Below, piece after piece: positions 1-7,600 of a DNA stretch of 60,840 bases. Source of the DNA: a virus. The stretch's first letter is position 1. Every line of letters begins with the position of its first letter. Under the pieces are notes generated by a model, which was given only the letters and a program-made list of their open reading frames with translations, ran no database searches and had not been told where the DNA came from. The position numbers and the translations under genes are program-made. The stretch covers positions 1-60,840 of IMG/VR virus record IMGVR_UViG_3300009506_000030; one strand, 5' to 3'.

Positions 1-2
1 AA

Positions 3-155
3 AATAGGAAATATTATAATATTAATGATAATAAAATTGAAAATAAATATCCTGAAATTTATTGACATGAATGGGATTCAAGTGTACCTTTGGATAGAAT
101 TAAATATAAAAGCAAAAACGATTTATTAATGCATATAGAAAGGAGAAGAATATGA
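3..155 (+). pseudogene. 3' part of a gene with an in-frame TGA
   Basis: This frame reads as coding to its stop at 153-155, which overlaps the next start as ATGA, but it is interrupted by a TGA at 63-65. The flanking residues (ENKYPEIY, stop, HEWDSSVPLDRIKYKS) look like one continuous protein in which tryptophan would fit at the stop. TGA is clearly used as a stop elsewhere in the window, so a nonsense mutation or base error is more likely than recoding. The start lies outside the window. A promoter-like TTGACA-N17-TACCTT (62-90) overlaps the TGA. Function unknown. Confidence 0.4.
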
Positions 156-361
156 AAAAGATAAGTGATATATTTATTTTTATTGCAGCATTCTGGTTGG
201 GTATGTATGTTATCGGGTGGTTGGTAGTTCCCATGTTTGGCTTGATACCAAAGACATTGGAAGATATTGTTGTATTACAGGCATTTAAGATGATAGGTAT
301 AACAGGTATAGCAATAGCGTATATTATTGCATTGTTTGATATTGTTAAATATAAAAGATAA
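152..361 (+). CDS. small two-helix membrane protein
   Basis: A 69-residue protein with two hydrophobic stretches (about residues 7-31 and 45-63) separated by a short polar loop, ending in a basic tail (KYKR), so probably an inner-membrane protein. An AGAAAGGAGAAG ribosome binding site lies just upstream. It opens the left plus-strand operon and is followed 11 bases later by another small membrane protein. A holin-like role is possible from size and topology, but no family was recognised. Confidence 0.7.
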   Translation: MKKISDIFIFIAAFWLGMYVIGWLVVPMFGLIPKTLEDIVVLQAFKMIGITGIAIAYIIALFDIVKYKR

Positions 362-372
362 AGGAGATTGTT

Positions 373-510
373 ATGGAACAGATTTTACAGAAACTGGAAA
401 ACATGCTTAAAAATTACCTGGATCAGATTGAAGAGAAGCCGTTTAAGACAGTGTTAATTACAATGTTTATTTATTATTTGTTTACTGCAATGAATAAGAA
501 AAGTAAGTAA
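373..510 (+). CDS. small single-span membrane protein
   Basis: A 45-residue protein: a charged, probably helical N-terminal half (MEQILQKLENMLKNYLDQ) followed by one hydrophobic segment (about residues 25-39) and a lysine-rich end. It follows a clear AAGGAGATTGTT ribosome binding site and sits directly after another small membrane protein. Function not recognised. Confidence 0.6.
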   Translation: MEQILQKLENMLKNYLDQIEEKPFKTVLITMFIYYLFTAMNKKSK

Positions 511-641
511 TGACACCTGCTCTGTATAAAAGCAGAGAGGGAAGGTGGGTGGGATAAGAGGTGTCATATTGATACAATTGAATGGTATTAACACACAATT
601 GGGGCAGGTGATGGAGTGCGGTGGAGTGAGGGGAATGGAAG
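511..641 (+). other. non-coding leader with inverted repeats
   Basis: No convincing gene is seen here. An 8-bp inverted repeat (TGACACCT at 511-518, AGGTGTCA at 559-566) starts just after the previous stop codon and encloses a smaller CTCTG/CAGAG hairpin. A G-rich purine stretch follows (about 600-645). It also holds the 16-bp element shared with position 55143. It looks like a transcript leader or weak terminator region between two gene groups. Confidence 0.4.
571..586 (+). repeat. 16-bp element shared with 55143-55158
   Basis: GATACAATTGAATGGT occurs here and again, same strand, at 55143-55158; similarity extends a few bases further (TTAA/ATTAA). Here it lies in the leader of rightward genes; the other copy lies in the leader of the leftward Y RNA-ro transcript, so the two transcripts would be complementary over this stretch. 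Confidence 0.6.
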
Positions 642-678
642 ATGGGGATGCCTGAGGAATATGGCAAGAAGTTGCAAC

Positions 679-704
679 CTGACCCTGCCCCAGTAAAGGA
701 GGAA
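679..704 (+). repeat. 26-bp direct repeat carrying a ribosome binding site, copy 1
   Basis: CTGACCCTGCCCCAGTAAAG followed by GAGGAA is repeated exactly at 922-947. Each copy ends in the AAAGGAGGAA ribosome binding site of the gene that follows it. In one frame both copies encode DPAPVKEE. Confidence 0.85.
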
Positions 705-707
705 GTT

Positions 708-950
708 ATGAAGATAAAAGACATATTGGCTGAATGGTGTATGGGAGATGATGCACACATGCTTTTATATCCACAAGTCATTGATGATAGGAATGTGTCT
801 GCTGATAAAAAACAGTCTGGACTATATAGGGCATCGTCTCTATTAAAGCACCTAGAAAATAATGGATTGGAAATAGTTAGGAAACAGCAACCATGCACCT
901 GTGAAAGGTGTACTACAAACACTGACCCTGCCCCAGTAAAGGAGGAATGA
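708..950 (+). CDS. small hypothetical protein
   Basis: An 80-residue protein starting MKIKDILAEW, chosen at the ATG placed correctly after AAAGGAGG. A longer start at 642 is open but less well supported. It has a C-terminal CTCERC pair that could bind metal, and its last residues (DPAPVKEE) are encoded by the second copy of the 26-bp repeat. The stop overlaps the start of the next gene. No family recognised. Confidence 0.6.
   Translation: MKIKDILAEWCMGDDAHMLLYPQVIDDRNVSADKKQSGLYRASSLLKHLENNGLEIVRKQQPCTCERCTTNTDPAPVKEE
922..947 (+). repeat. 26-bp direct repeat carrying a ribosome binding site, copy 2
   Basis: Identical to 679-704. It supplies both the C-terminal codons of the 708-950 gene and the ribosome binding site of the coiled-coil gene at 950. 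Confidence 0.85.
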
Positions 951-1273
951 TGGGAGAAACAAAATCAAACTATACTGATAGTGCTAATAGATTTTATAAT
1001 AATGTTGAACTTCTAAGTAGTGAGTACAATAAACTTGAGCAGGAACTGGCAGACTGTAAAGCACAATATAAAGAACTTGAAGAAAAATGTGATACAATGA
1101 ATGCTATTAATTTTGATTTGGTAAATGAAGCAAATGGCAAATTGGCAGAACTCAAGCAGTTGGTGAAAGAATATAGGGCTGCTAGAAGGAAGGCAGCCAT
1201 CACGACAGATCAATTGGATTACCATGCTATGTGGGAAATAGATAAAAGACTGGGAAAAGCAGTGGAGGAATGA
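950..1273 (+). CDS. coiled-coil hypothetical protein
   Basis: A 107-residue, strongly charged protein with heptad-like Leu/Glu/Lys spacing from about residue 20 to 80, so probably a coiled coil. Two adjacent ATGs exist (947 and 950); the second has the better distance to the AGGAGG. The stop overlaps the next ATG. Function unknown; small coiled-coil proteins like this are common in phage early operons. Confidence 0.65.
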   Translation: MGETKSNYTDSANRFYNNVELLSSEYNKLEQELADCKAQYKELEEKCDTMNAINFDLVNEANGKLAELKQLVKEYRAARRKAAITTDQLDYHAMWEIDKRLGKAVEE

Positions 1274-1386
1274 TGTGGGAAAAGATATTTTATACTATCA
1301 TGTTAGTTTTGATATTTTGCCTTGGCTATAATTACGGATACTATAAAGCATTGATCAATTTTTTAAATGGTAAATATGACAAATAG
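1273..1386 (+). CDS. 37-residue single-span membrane peptide
   Basis: Starts MWEKIFYTIMLVLIFCLGYN: one N-terminal hydrophobic helix, then a short polar tail ending NGKYDK. Its start overlaps the preceding stop (TGATG), and GGAGGAATG upstream serves as ribosome binding site, so translational coupling is likely. No family recognised. Confidence 0.55.
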   Translation: MWEKIFYTIMLVLIFCLGYNYGYYKALINFLNGKYDK

Positions 1387-1449
1387 CAAGACCAACAGTT
1401 TGCAATGGTAGGATGCAAGTTCGGTGACATGCTTTTCTGATTATTATAT

Positions 1450-1668
1450 ATGCCATACCAAAAACAACCCTGTAGCAAGTCAAATCCAAACCATCCAGGG
1501 TATAATCATAAAAAGTTCATGAAATCGTTAGAAGGGTTTATAACAGAGAAAACAAGAAAATTGTTTTTCTGTGAAGGAAGAAAGGAAGATCCTAAGAAAA
1601 ATGAGCCTAAAAGATCCAAACGACAAAAGCGTGTATCAAAAGAAAAAATTCTTGACAAGGAAATTTAG
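1450..1668 (+). CDS. small basic hypothetical protein (doubtful)
   Basis: A 72-residue open frame, very rich in lysine and arginine, with no clear ribosome binding site and a 68-base overlap with the better supported gene at 1601. The N-terminal part (QPCSKSNPNHPGYNHKKFM) has normal composition, so it may be real, but this is a weak call. Confidence 0.35.
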   Translation: MPYQKQPCSKSNPNHPGYNHKKFMKSLEGFITEKTRKLFFCEGRKEDPKKNEPKRSKRQKRVSKEKILDKEI

Positions 1669-1918
1669 CCATGGTAGGATAACTATTGAAGATTGGCATA
1701 AAGTTATAAATGTTTCTAATGGATATCTAGAAATAGAGAGTAATTATTCATCACAATTCGACCCTGATGGTAGATTGAGTATTATTATACGTGGTGGTAA
1801 ATGGAGCCTTGATGATAAGAAAAGAACACCTAAAAATGCTGCAACTTTTAGATTTGATGATAATGAAACTAATGAACGAATGATCAATGCAGTGGTGGAT
1901 TATGTCAAAAAACCTTGA
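1601..1918 (+). CDS. hypothetical protein
   Basis: A 105-residue protein (MSLKDPNDKSVYQ...). The ATG at 1601, about 12 bases after AAGGAAG, is preferred; a GTG at 1571 would lengthen it by 10 residues. The C-terminal half alternates polar and hydrophobic residues as in small beta-rich proteins. It overlaps the next gene by a few bases. Function unknown. Confidence 0.55.
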   Translation: MSLKDPNDKSVYQKKKFLTRKFSHGRITIEDWHKVINVSNGYLEIESNYSSQFDPDGRLSIIIRGGKWSLDDKKRTPKNAATFRFDDNETNERMINAVVDYVKKP

Positions 1919-2300
1919 AATAAAAGAGATTTTTAATCATTGGAACCATAGTAATATTATTGTACATAAAAGACTTGACAAGGTAATGGCTAAAGTGATA
2001 GAATCAGTGCTTAAAGATGGTTATGATAAAGATGAACTCAAAGAAGCTATAACCTTGTACGCACAAGTATTGCACCATCCAGATACACGATGGACCTACA
2101 AATGGAGGATAGAAGAGTTTTTCAAAAGAACACCAGGGTTTAGGCATTTCCTTCCAGAATCAGAACCGCTAGAAAAGTTTACCAGGGCTGGCCTCTCCTT
2201 TGAATCGGGTGGTGCAACCCCTCCAGCATCATCCGTTTCTCCAGCCCTTAAAGAAAAGTTTCTCAAAGAAAAAAGAGAGTTTTTGCATGATAAACATTAA
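1902..2300 (+). CDS. replication-associated helical protein (phage replisome organiser C-domain-like)
   Basis: 132 residues. The segment of about residues 8-85 (IFNHWNHSNIIVHKRL, then YTYKWRIEEFFKR-like aromatic motifs, seen as TYKWRIEEFFKRTPGFRHF) resembles the C-terminal domain found on phage replisome-organiser and DnaD-like proteins, which helps load helicase. No DNA-binding N-terminal domain is present. It lies two genes before the helicase-like ATPase, in keeping with a replication role. The start was set to MSKNLEIKEIF. The family match is by eye and tentative. Confidence 0.5.
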   Translation: MSKNLEIKEIFNHWNHSNIIVHKRLDKVMAKVIESVLKDGYDKDELKEAITLYAQVLHHPDTRWTYKWRIEEFFKRTPGFRHFLPESEPLEKFTRAGLSFESGGATPPASSVSPALKEKFLKEKREFLHDKH

Positions 2301-2466
2301 TGCTTACAAGGTTGAGGATGGTAAGATACAGTTTGGCAAGCCTATACTGATAGAAGTTGTTGCTGGTGGAGACGTGTTTTGTGCTTTAACTATTGAAGAT
2401 ACTACAGTAGTTGCACGTTCAGACGATATAATAACAGCAGTACAGGCAGCTAAAAAAAATGATTGA
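2287..2466 (+). CDS. small hypothetical protein upstream of the helicase
   Basis: 59 residues, MININAYKVEDGKIQ..., predicted as a small beta-rich fold by its alternating pattern. The upstream extension of the frame overlaps the previous gene and looks non-coding, so the start is placed at 2287. It overlaps the helicase start by 8 bases, which points to translational coupling. Function unknown. Confidence 0.6.
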   Translation: MININAYKVEDGKIQFGKPILIEVVAGGDVFCALTIEDTTVVARSDDIITAVQAAKKND

Positions 2467-3256
2467 AGAAGATTTTCTGGACAAGAATCATCCAGATGGT
2501 GAAATAGTATCTTCCCTTCAATATATAGAGTATCTTGATACCTATGTTCCTGATAAACCTCCCTTGTATTTGGGCATGCCAATGCTTGATAAATTTATGG
2601 GGGGAGCAGTCCCTGGTGAATTGTGGGTACTATCAGGACCGTCAAAGCATGGAAAAAGCACTTTCATGCGCACTATTATAAAAGAATACTTTAAGCAGAA
2701 TCACCTTTCAGCTGTCTTTTCATTTGAGGAGAGTGAGAAAGAATTCTTTAAAAAGTATGAGGGATTTGAAAAAGAATTATTGTTTTACCTGCCAAGGGTT
2801 AAATATGCTTTTGATGTAGACAAGACATTTGAACAGGCTCAGGAAGCAATAGATAAATATGGTATAGAAGTTCTTTTTATTGATAGCGGTCAAAAAATGG
2901 TTAGAGATCTGCAGGACAGCAAATCTACACAAGCTGTTGCAGCAGATTTTTCTGCACGATTAAAAGAATTTACAAGGACAAGAGATCTTGTTACATGGCT
3001 GGTATGGCATATTAAAAAGGAAAATGTATCATTAAAAGAGCTTAATTATTCCTTATTACGTGATACTGGAAGACTGTATAATGAGCTTGATGGACTTATA
3101 TTCATGTACAGAGAAGAGAAATCAGAAGGACTGACTAAAACTCAGGAGAATTGGCTTAAGATAACTGCTACCAGAAGATCTGGAGTATGGGATGAGATGG
3201 TTCCTATTGTAAAAAGAGGACCTTATTTTAAGGAGCTTGAAGTAGAAGATGTCTGA
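2459..3256 (+). CDS. RecA/DnaB-type replicative ATPase
   Basis: 265 residues. Walker A is GPSKHGKST (residues 60-68) and Walker B is VLFIDS (138-143); a basic ITATRRSG near the C-terminus resembles the nucleotide-contacting end of DnaB C-domains. The length and the lack of a DnaB N-terminal domain fit phage helicase-like or RadA/DnaB-core ATPases. It probably unwinds or translocates on DNA during phage replication. The upstream helical protein, downstream PD-(D/E)XK nuclease and ERF annealing protein make a replication-recombination module. No primase or polymerase was seen, so host enzymes are probably recruited. Confidence 0.8.
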   Translation: MIEEDFLDKNHPDGEIVSSLQYIEYLDTYVPDKPPLYLGMPMLDKFMGGAVPGELWVLSGPSKHGKSTFMRTIIKEYFKQNHLSAVFSFEESEKEFFKKYEGFEKELLFYLPRVKYAFDVDKTFEQAQEAIDKYGIEVLFIDSGQKMVRDLQDSKSTQAVAADFSARLKEFTRTRDLVTWLVWHIKKENVSLKELNYSLLRDTGRLYNELDGLIFMYREEKSEGLTKTQENWLKITATRRSGVWDEMVPIVKRGPYFKELEVEDV

Positions 3257-3521
3257 AGATGTGGATAGATGGATGGAAGAGAATACATTTTATTGTTCTT
3301 TTAAAAAAGCACGTTTAACTGATAAGCAGTGTTCATATGAAATGGCTAAGTCTACCTATTTGTCTATGGGACAATGCAGGGAATGTGCTAAGTTTGTGTA
3401 CCCCTCTCAAGAAGAGAGGGATAAGGTAAAATTTGTTAAATTCAACAGAATGGATTTTGGACGTGGCAAAAAAAGAAAGAGTGTATCAGGAACACCATCC
3501 AAGCAGAGAGTTATTTCCTAA
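3249..3521 (+). CDS. small zinc-finger-like protein
   Basis: 90 residues. Four cysteines in the pattern C-x11-C (about residues 16 and 28) and CREC (about 43-46) suggest one zinc site; the C-terminus is very basic (RGKKRKS). It overlaps the helicase stop by 8 bases. A nucleic-acid-binding accessory of the replication module is an inference only. Confidence 0.6.
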   Translation: MSEDVDRWMEENTFYCSFKKARLTDKQCSYEMAKSTYLSMGQCRECAKFVYPSQEERDKVKFVKFNRMDFGRGKKRKSVSGTPSKQRVIS

Positions 3522-3696
3522 TTATACCTTATTGCTTCCTAATTGGCTTCATCTTGTTATTACTAAATTACAGGGTATGAAAGCTACAGAAGAGAACTTT
3601 TTTATCATTTGCAATATGGCAGAATCAGTTGATTGGGTGAAAAAGCTGATGTTTATTGAATTGTCAGGGAGGGAAAATGAAAAATATAATCCGTAG
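3463..3696 (+). CDS. hypothetical protein, GTG start
   Basis: About 77 residues (MAKKERVYQEHHPSRELFPN...). The most sensible start is the GTG at 3463; a TTG at 3433 is the other option. It overlaps both neighbours, as is usual in this operon. It is moderately hydrophobic in the middle but without a clear membrane segment. Function unknown. Confidence 0.5.
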   Translation: MAKKERVYQEHHPSRELFPNYTLLLPNWLHLVITKLQGMKATEENFFIICNMAESVDWVKKLMFIELSGRENEKYNP

Positions 3697-4111
3697 GGTC
3701 CCTATTAATGCAACAGCAGCTAGGGTTGTTGGTAAAGGGATTCATTATAAACCAAAGAAAAAAACATATACAGCAATTAGTTATGATGCTCCTCCAGCCA
3801 CATATAAGGTTCATTCTGGATTGAGCAGGGATTTAACAGGCATGCGAAGAGGGAAAACTGTTGTTGTTGGATACTTGGGTCGTAATTCAAAGAATTATGG
3901 TAAAAGAGTTGAACAATTATGGCTTGTACGTTGTGATTGTGGAAAATACGAACAAAGAAATGGTTATAGATATTATAAACATAGAGATAAGCCAGATCAA
4001 TGCTCCGAATGTGATAATTTACTGCATTTAAAATGGTTAGATCAACAAAACCAAGAAAAATATATTCTTACAAGAAAAGAAGAAGAGGATGCCTCGACCC
4101 CCAGCTTATAA
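3677..4111 (+). CDS. Cys-rich hypothetical protein
   Basis: 144 residues beginning MKNIIRRVPINATAARVVG, placed after AGGGAGGG. Residues about 97-125 contain RCDCGKYEQR and CSECDNLLHL, a CxC plus CxxC set that could hold zinc, as in recombination endonuclease-like or HNH-associated zinc folds. No HNH catalytic motif is visible. It overlaps the following nuclease gene by 23 bases. Confidence 0.55.
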   Translation: MKNIIRRVPINATAARVVGKGIHYKPKKKTYTAISYDAPPATYKVHSGLSRDLTGMRRGKTVVVGYLGRNSKNYGKRVEQLWLVRCDCGKYEQRNGYRYYKHRDKPDQCSECDNLLHLKWLDQQNQEKYILTRKEEEDASTPSL

Positions 4112-4775
4112 AATAGGTGATAAAAAAGTACCAGGAACGACCACTCCCATTAACCAATGGGGGGGAAATGAAAAGATTAATAACCTCTGTGATTGGGCGC
4201 AAAGATTAGCAGTTAACTATGAATACTGTGATGGTGAGCTTATTCATATTCCCAAATACTGGGTTGCAGAACGTGATGCACGTGGAGCAGTTGGTACACT
4301 TACTCATGCACTCTGGAGCAAACATATAGATAGAATGCAACCAGACCCTGATTACTCCAAGGCAACAATAGAACAGAGAGATGAAGCCCTGCTGCTCTTT
4401 GCAGATCTTAAGAAATGGCTTGTAAAAAATCCTCTCAATATAATAGCAATAGAAGAACCTCTGGTATCAAGAAAATACAAGTATGGAGGTACTCCAGATG
4501 TTATAGCAAATAAAATAGTAGATGTAAAGACTGGATTTGTAAATGAATTTACCTGTATGCTCCAGCTTTCAGCTTACAATAATTTAGCTATAGAAAATGG
4601 CTTGACAAGTGATAACCTTGATGGTATTATCTTACAACCATATGAGGGAAAGGTAAGGGAATATTATTTTTCTGCTAAAACATTAAGTGATCATTTCGAT
4701 ACATTTCTTGCGTTATTGAAAGTATATAATGATGATAAAAAATTTGATTATCTGAGGAAAAAGAAATGGAAATAG
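4089..4775 (+). CDS. PD-(D/E)XK exonuclease (Cas4/RecB-like)
   Basis: 228 residues. Nuclease core motifs are in order: GTLTH (residues 69-73), EE (122-123), GGTPD (133-137), DVKT (145-148) and QLSAY (159-163), the pattern of RecB/Cas4-type PD-(D/E)XK nucleases. There is no helicase domain and no Fe-S cysteine set. In phages such nucleases resect ends for the annealing protein; the ERF-family gene lies just downstream with only a small frame between. Confident at superfamily level. Confidence 0.75.
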   Translation: MPRPPAYKIGDKKVPGTTTPINQWGGNEKINNLCDWAQRLAVNYEYCDGELIHIPKYWVAERDARGAVGTLTHALWSKHIDRMQPDPDYSKATIEQRDEALLLFADLKKWLVKNPLNIIAIEEPLVSRKYKYGGTPDVIANKIVDVKTGFVNEFTCMLQLSAYNNLAIENGLTSDNLDGIILQPYEGKVREYYFSAKTLSDHFDTFLALLKVYNDDKKFDYLRKKKWK

Positions 4776-4921
4776 ATCCAGAAATGGAAGAGTTCATAAA
4801 AAGAACTGAAGAGTTTAACAAAAATTATGATACAAGTCATGGCGATATTGATCGCTTATTTAACGATTTGATGTTTGAGAACTGGCTATACCATTTAGGG
4901 AGGGAAGACGATGGGAGATAA
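4766..4921 (+). CDS. 51-residue acidic protein between nuclease and ERF genes
   Basis: MEIDPEMEEFIKRTEEFN...: highly charged and probably helical. It overlaps the nuclease stop by 10 bases and the ERF start by 11. TGAGGAAAAAGAA upstream may serve as ribosome binding site. Its conserved-looking overlap structure supports a real gene; function unknown. Confidence 0.55.
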   Translation: MEIDPEMEEFIKRTEEFNKNYDTSHGDIDRLFNDLMFENWLYHLGREDDGR

Positions 4922-5906
4922 AAAATCATTAGTTGAAATTTTGATAGAGGTTGGGAGTAGAATAAATGTACCTAAAAGCAGATGGAACCAATTTGGGAAA
5001 TATAATTATAGGAGTGCAGAAGATATTTGGACTGCTGCCAAGCCATTGCTTGCAGAACATGGTGTTTATGTTTATGCCAGCGATAGAGTTGAAAATGTAG
5101 GAAAATTTAATTACCAAGTATGTAAGCTTTCTGTCACTGATGATCAAAGTCTTTCGAGATGTATGTGGGTGGAAGGATGGGCGAGAGAAGACGATAGTAG
5201 AAAGGGAATGGATTCTCCCCAGTTGTCGGGCAGTGCTTCAAGTTATGCATGTAAAAGAGCATGGAATAACCTTTTGGGACTTGACGATTGTAAGGATTCA
5301 GATGCAACTAATCAGCACGATTATGTTGATAGTGAAGAAACAGAGGAAGAAGATATTGTTTTTAAAAAAAATGCTGAGGTACAATTATCTGCTTTAGTTA
5401 GTTTAATGGAAGATACAGGTTTTAACTTGTTGTCAGAAAGTTTTTGTTCATTCTTGCGTGATAAAGGAATGGTTAACGTTGATAAAATTGAACATCTCAC
5501 TTATGATCAGGCATCGGTCTTATTCGAAAACTTAGGTGAAACAGTAGTTGCTTTTTATTCCAATAAGAGCAAGCATAAGGAGATAATGGATGAATTCAAT
5601 AAGATAAAATCCAAAGAAGCTAAGAAGAAAATATTGGAACATATGGAAATGATGATACCAGAAATAAACAACAAGGTAGAATATGAATCATTAGCCGATG
5701 GAGCTTTAAATGATTATTTTAGACTTTATCTAATGACAATACATGACCAGGAGGTGAATAAGATAAGAGATGAAAGTCAAAAGATAGGGCTTACTACAGA
5801 AGAAGCAATAGGTGCTATAGAAAAACTTGGCATGAAACCTAAAGTAAGGGAGAAGATAAAACCAAAAAACAAAGAGTTTGAGAAGGTAGACACAAGTTAT
5901 CTTTAA
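4911..5906 (+). CDS. erf: ERF-family single-strand annealing protein
   Basis: 331 residues. The ERF hallmarks are visible: FGKYNYRSAEDIW (28-40), KPLLAEHG (44-51), GMDSPQLSGSASSYACKRA (99-117) and GLDDCKDSDA (123-132). These proteins anneal complementary single strands in phage recombination. The remaining C-terminal 190 residues are charged and helical, and may mediate partner or SSB contacts. AGGGAGG precedes the ATG. Together with the PD-(D/E)XK nuclease it forms an exonuclease-annealase pair. Confidence 0.85.
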   Translation: MGDKKSLVEILIEVGSRINVPKSRWNQFGKYNYRSAEDIWTAAKPLLAEHGVYVYASDRVENVGKFNYQVCKLSVTDDQSLSRCMWVEGWAREDDSRKGMDSPQLSGSASSYACKRAWNNLLGLDDCKDSDATNQHDYVDSEETEEEDIVFKKNAEVQLSALVSLMEDTGFNLLSESFCSFLRDKGMVNVDKIEHLTYDQASVLFENLGETVVAFYSNKSKHKEIMDEFNKIKSKEAKKKILEHMEMMIPEINNKVEYESLADGALNDYFRLYLMTIHDQEVNKIRDESQKIGLTTEEAIGAIEKLGMKPKVREKIKPKNKEFEKVDTSYL

Positions 5907-5921
5907 TCGCAAGGAGGAATT

Positions 5922-6116
5922 ATGGCAGATAAAGAAAAAAAATACCGTATTGTTGGCAATGGATGGAAGAAAGAAACGAAAGATGGTAAAATATTTTTAT
6001 CACTTAATTTTAAGGAAGCTATACCAGCAGAAACAGCTGCCTTTATGTTTCCCAATGACTATAAAAGAAAGGGGAAGGATGATCCTGACTGGGTTATCAA
6101 TATAAAAAATGAGTAA
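5922..6116 (+). CDS. small protein resembling DUF736-type proteins
   Basis: 64 residues. The pattern GNGWKKETKDGKIFLSLNF followed by a conserved-looking PDWVINI end resembles the small DUF736-like proteins of phages and plasmids. A strong AAGGAGGAATT precedes it. Placed right after the annealing protein, it might be a DNA-metabolism accessory, but this is inference. Confidence 0.5.
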   Translation: MADKEKKYRIVGNGWKKETKDGKIFLSLNFKEAIPAETAAFMFPNDYKRKGKDDPDWVINIKNE

Positions 6117-6843
6117 AAAAAAGAAAAAGAAACAAAAAGATAAGCGTGTACTTCCTAAGTATCAACCAAAGGATGACATAAGTACACCTGTGAAGCAGTC
6201 TAATATAAAAAAGATTATTTGTGTAGATTGCCCAAAAGATCCTTACATGATCATTAAGTATGATTCATGTGTTGCATGTGAGCATCATAAGGACGGAACA
6301 TGTAATTTTACAGTACCTAAAAAGAAAATAGCTATTGTTTCACCTTCTACACCAATGAAATTTAACAGGTCATTCTTTGCTTCTGCTTCTGAAGAGATTG
6401 CAAACTCAACCAGAAGTTATTATTTGCATACTCCCATTATGCATGATGTTAAGAACATAAAGGGATACCCTAATTACAGTAAAATAAGGGGAATGTTTTT
6501 ATTGGGTGAGTTCAGAGATAAACAACAAAAAGACAATGAAAAAGTTTTTTTAAATTGCAAAAGTATTAACCCATTAATTCTCATGTATGAGCAGCAGGAA
6601 TGCGATCCAGACATGATTATTGATGGGAAGTATTACAAAATTGAAGAAAGAGGAGGCGTGGTAGAAGGTGAGTTCGAAGTGCTTTACTATTTTTATGATA
6701 TGTGGAGCCTTGATGGTTTTGCAGATATCCAAATAAGGGGGAGGTGGTATAAAATAAAAACATCACCAATAAAAGATTCACAGGAAAATTTAGTGCTAAT
6801 AAGACAAAACAATACCGTTATTATAGGAGAAAGAAAAAAATGA
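6109..6843 (+). CDS. hypothetical protein with Cys cluster
   Basis: 244 residues with a very basic start (MSKKKKKKQKDKR) and a Cys cluster at about residues 38-66 (CVDCPKD, CVACEHHKDGTC), a possible zinc or iron-sulfur site. The rest is a mixed alpha/beta sequence I cannot place. It overlaps both neighbours by a few bases (ATGA with the next gene). Confidence 0.55.
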   Translation: MSKKKKKKQKDKRVLPKYQPKDDISTPVKQSNIKKIICVDCPKDPYMIIKYDSCVACEHHKDGTCNFTVPKKKIAIVSPSTPMKFNRSFFASASEEIANSTRSYYLHTPIMHDVKNIKGYPNYSKIRGMFLLGEFRDKQQKDNEKVFLNCKSINPLILMYEQQECDPDMIIDGKYYKIEERGGVVEGEFEVLYYFYDMWSLDGFADIQIRGRWYKIKTSPIKDSQENLVLIRQNNTVIIGERKK

Positions 6844-7220
6844 AAAAAATACTGTTCTCACTAATGCTAACCATGTTTACTGTATCAGCTTATGGAGCTA
6901 CGGTAAATTACCAGGCAACATGGGATGCCAATACAGAATCAGACTTGGCAGGATATAAACTGTATATCAACAATAATAATGTAATTGATGTCGGTAATGT
7001 TACTTCATACGATGGTTCAATTGAAGTTCCAGATAATGCAGTTACCGATATTAAGTTTGAATTAACAGCATATGATGTTTCAAACAATGAAAGTGAAAGA
7101 TCAGATTCAGTTACATTGACTGTTGACTTTGAGCCTCCTTCCAAGCCTACTGGATTAGTGGCTAAGATAATAGAGATAATAGTTTCTTTCTTTAAAGCTG
7201 TTATTCATTTTTTCGCCTGA
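6840..7220 (+). CDS. secreted fibronectin type III protein
   Basis: 126 residues. A signal peptide (MKKILFSLMLTMFTVSAYGA, cleavage likely near residue 20) is followed by one fibronectin type III-like domain (ATWDANTESDLAGYKLYI ... SVTLTVDFEPPSKPTGL) and an unusual hydrophobic C-terminal helix (residues about 107-126). It would be exported and may anchor in a membrane by its tail. FN3 domains in phages usually bind carbohydrate or surfaces, but a stand-alone exported one is odd. Start overlaps the previous stop as ATGA. Confidence 0.65.
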   Translation: MKKILFSLMLTMFTVSAYGATVNYQATWDANTESDLAGYKLYINNNNVIDVGNVTSYDGSIEVPDNAVTDIKFELTAYDVSNNESERSDSVTLTVDFEPPSKPTGLVAKIIEIIVSFFKAVIHFFA

Positions 7221-7235
7221 TATGGAGGTTTATCT

Positions 7236-7436
7236 TTGGAAGTTGATTGGAAAGAAAGATTCATAAATCTGAAAAGAAAAGTTACAAACTATTATCGTGC
7301 TCTAGATAGATTTGGGGCAGAAGATAATCCTACTGAAGAACTTTATTTAGAGTTTGCCAAGCACGATACCAGATTGAGAAATGTTTCTGGATATAGAGTT
7401 CCACCTGATGTTATTAAAAAAAGGAGGAATAAATGA
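7236..7436 (+). CDS. small hypothetical protein, TTG start
   Basis: 66 residues, MEVDWKERFINLKRKV..., starting at a TTG 7 bases after GGAGG. Helical and charged. Its stop overlaps the next gene (AAATGA). Function unknown. Confidence 0.55.
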   Translation: MEVDWKERFINLKRKVTNYYRALDRFGAEDNPTEELYLEFAKHDTRLRNVSGYRVPPDVIKKRRNK

Positions 7437-7600
7437 ACACTAAATGTATTCATGGATTCATGAGAAAGGATGAATGTGCTCGTTGCTTAGGCATGTATGA
7501 ATATATAAAAGATAGTGAGGCTAAGAAGGATGAAGATAGACATATCAGATTACAAACCATACGACACAATGAACAGCCCAAAGCTGTGGGAAAAGGTTGA
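7433..7600 (+). CDS. 55-residue Cys-containing protein
   Basis: MNTKCIHGFMRKDECARCLG: C-x9-C-x2-C with a nearby His suggests a small zinc knuckle. It sits behind AAGGAGGAAT and overlaps the start of the peptidase gene by 71 bases, so its C-terminal half may be shadow sequence, but the start signal is strong. Confidence 0.5.
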   Translation: MNTKCIHGFMRKDECARCLGMYEYIKDSEAKKDEDRHIRLQTIRHNEQPKAVGKG

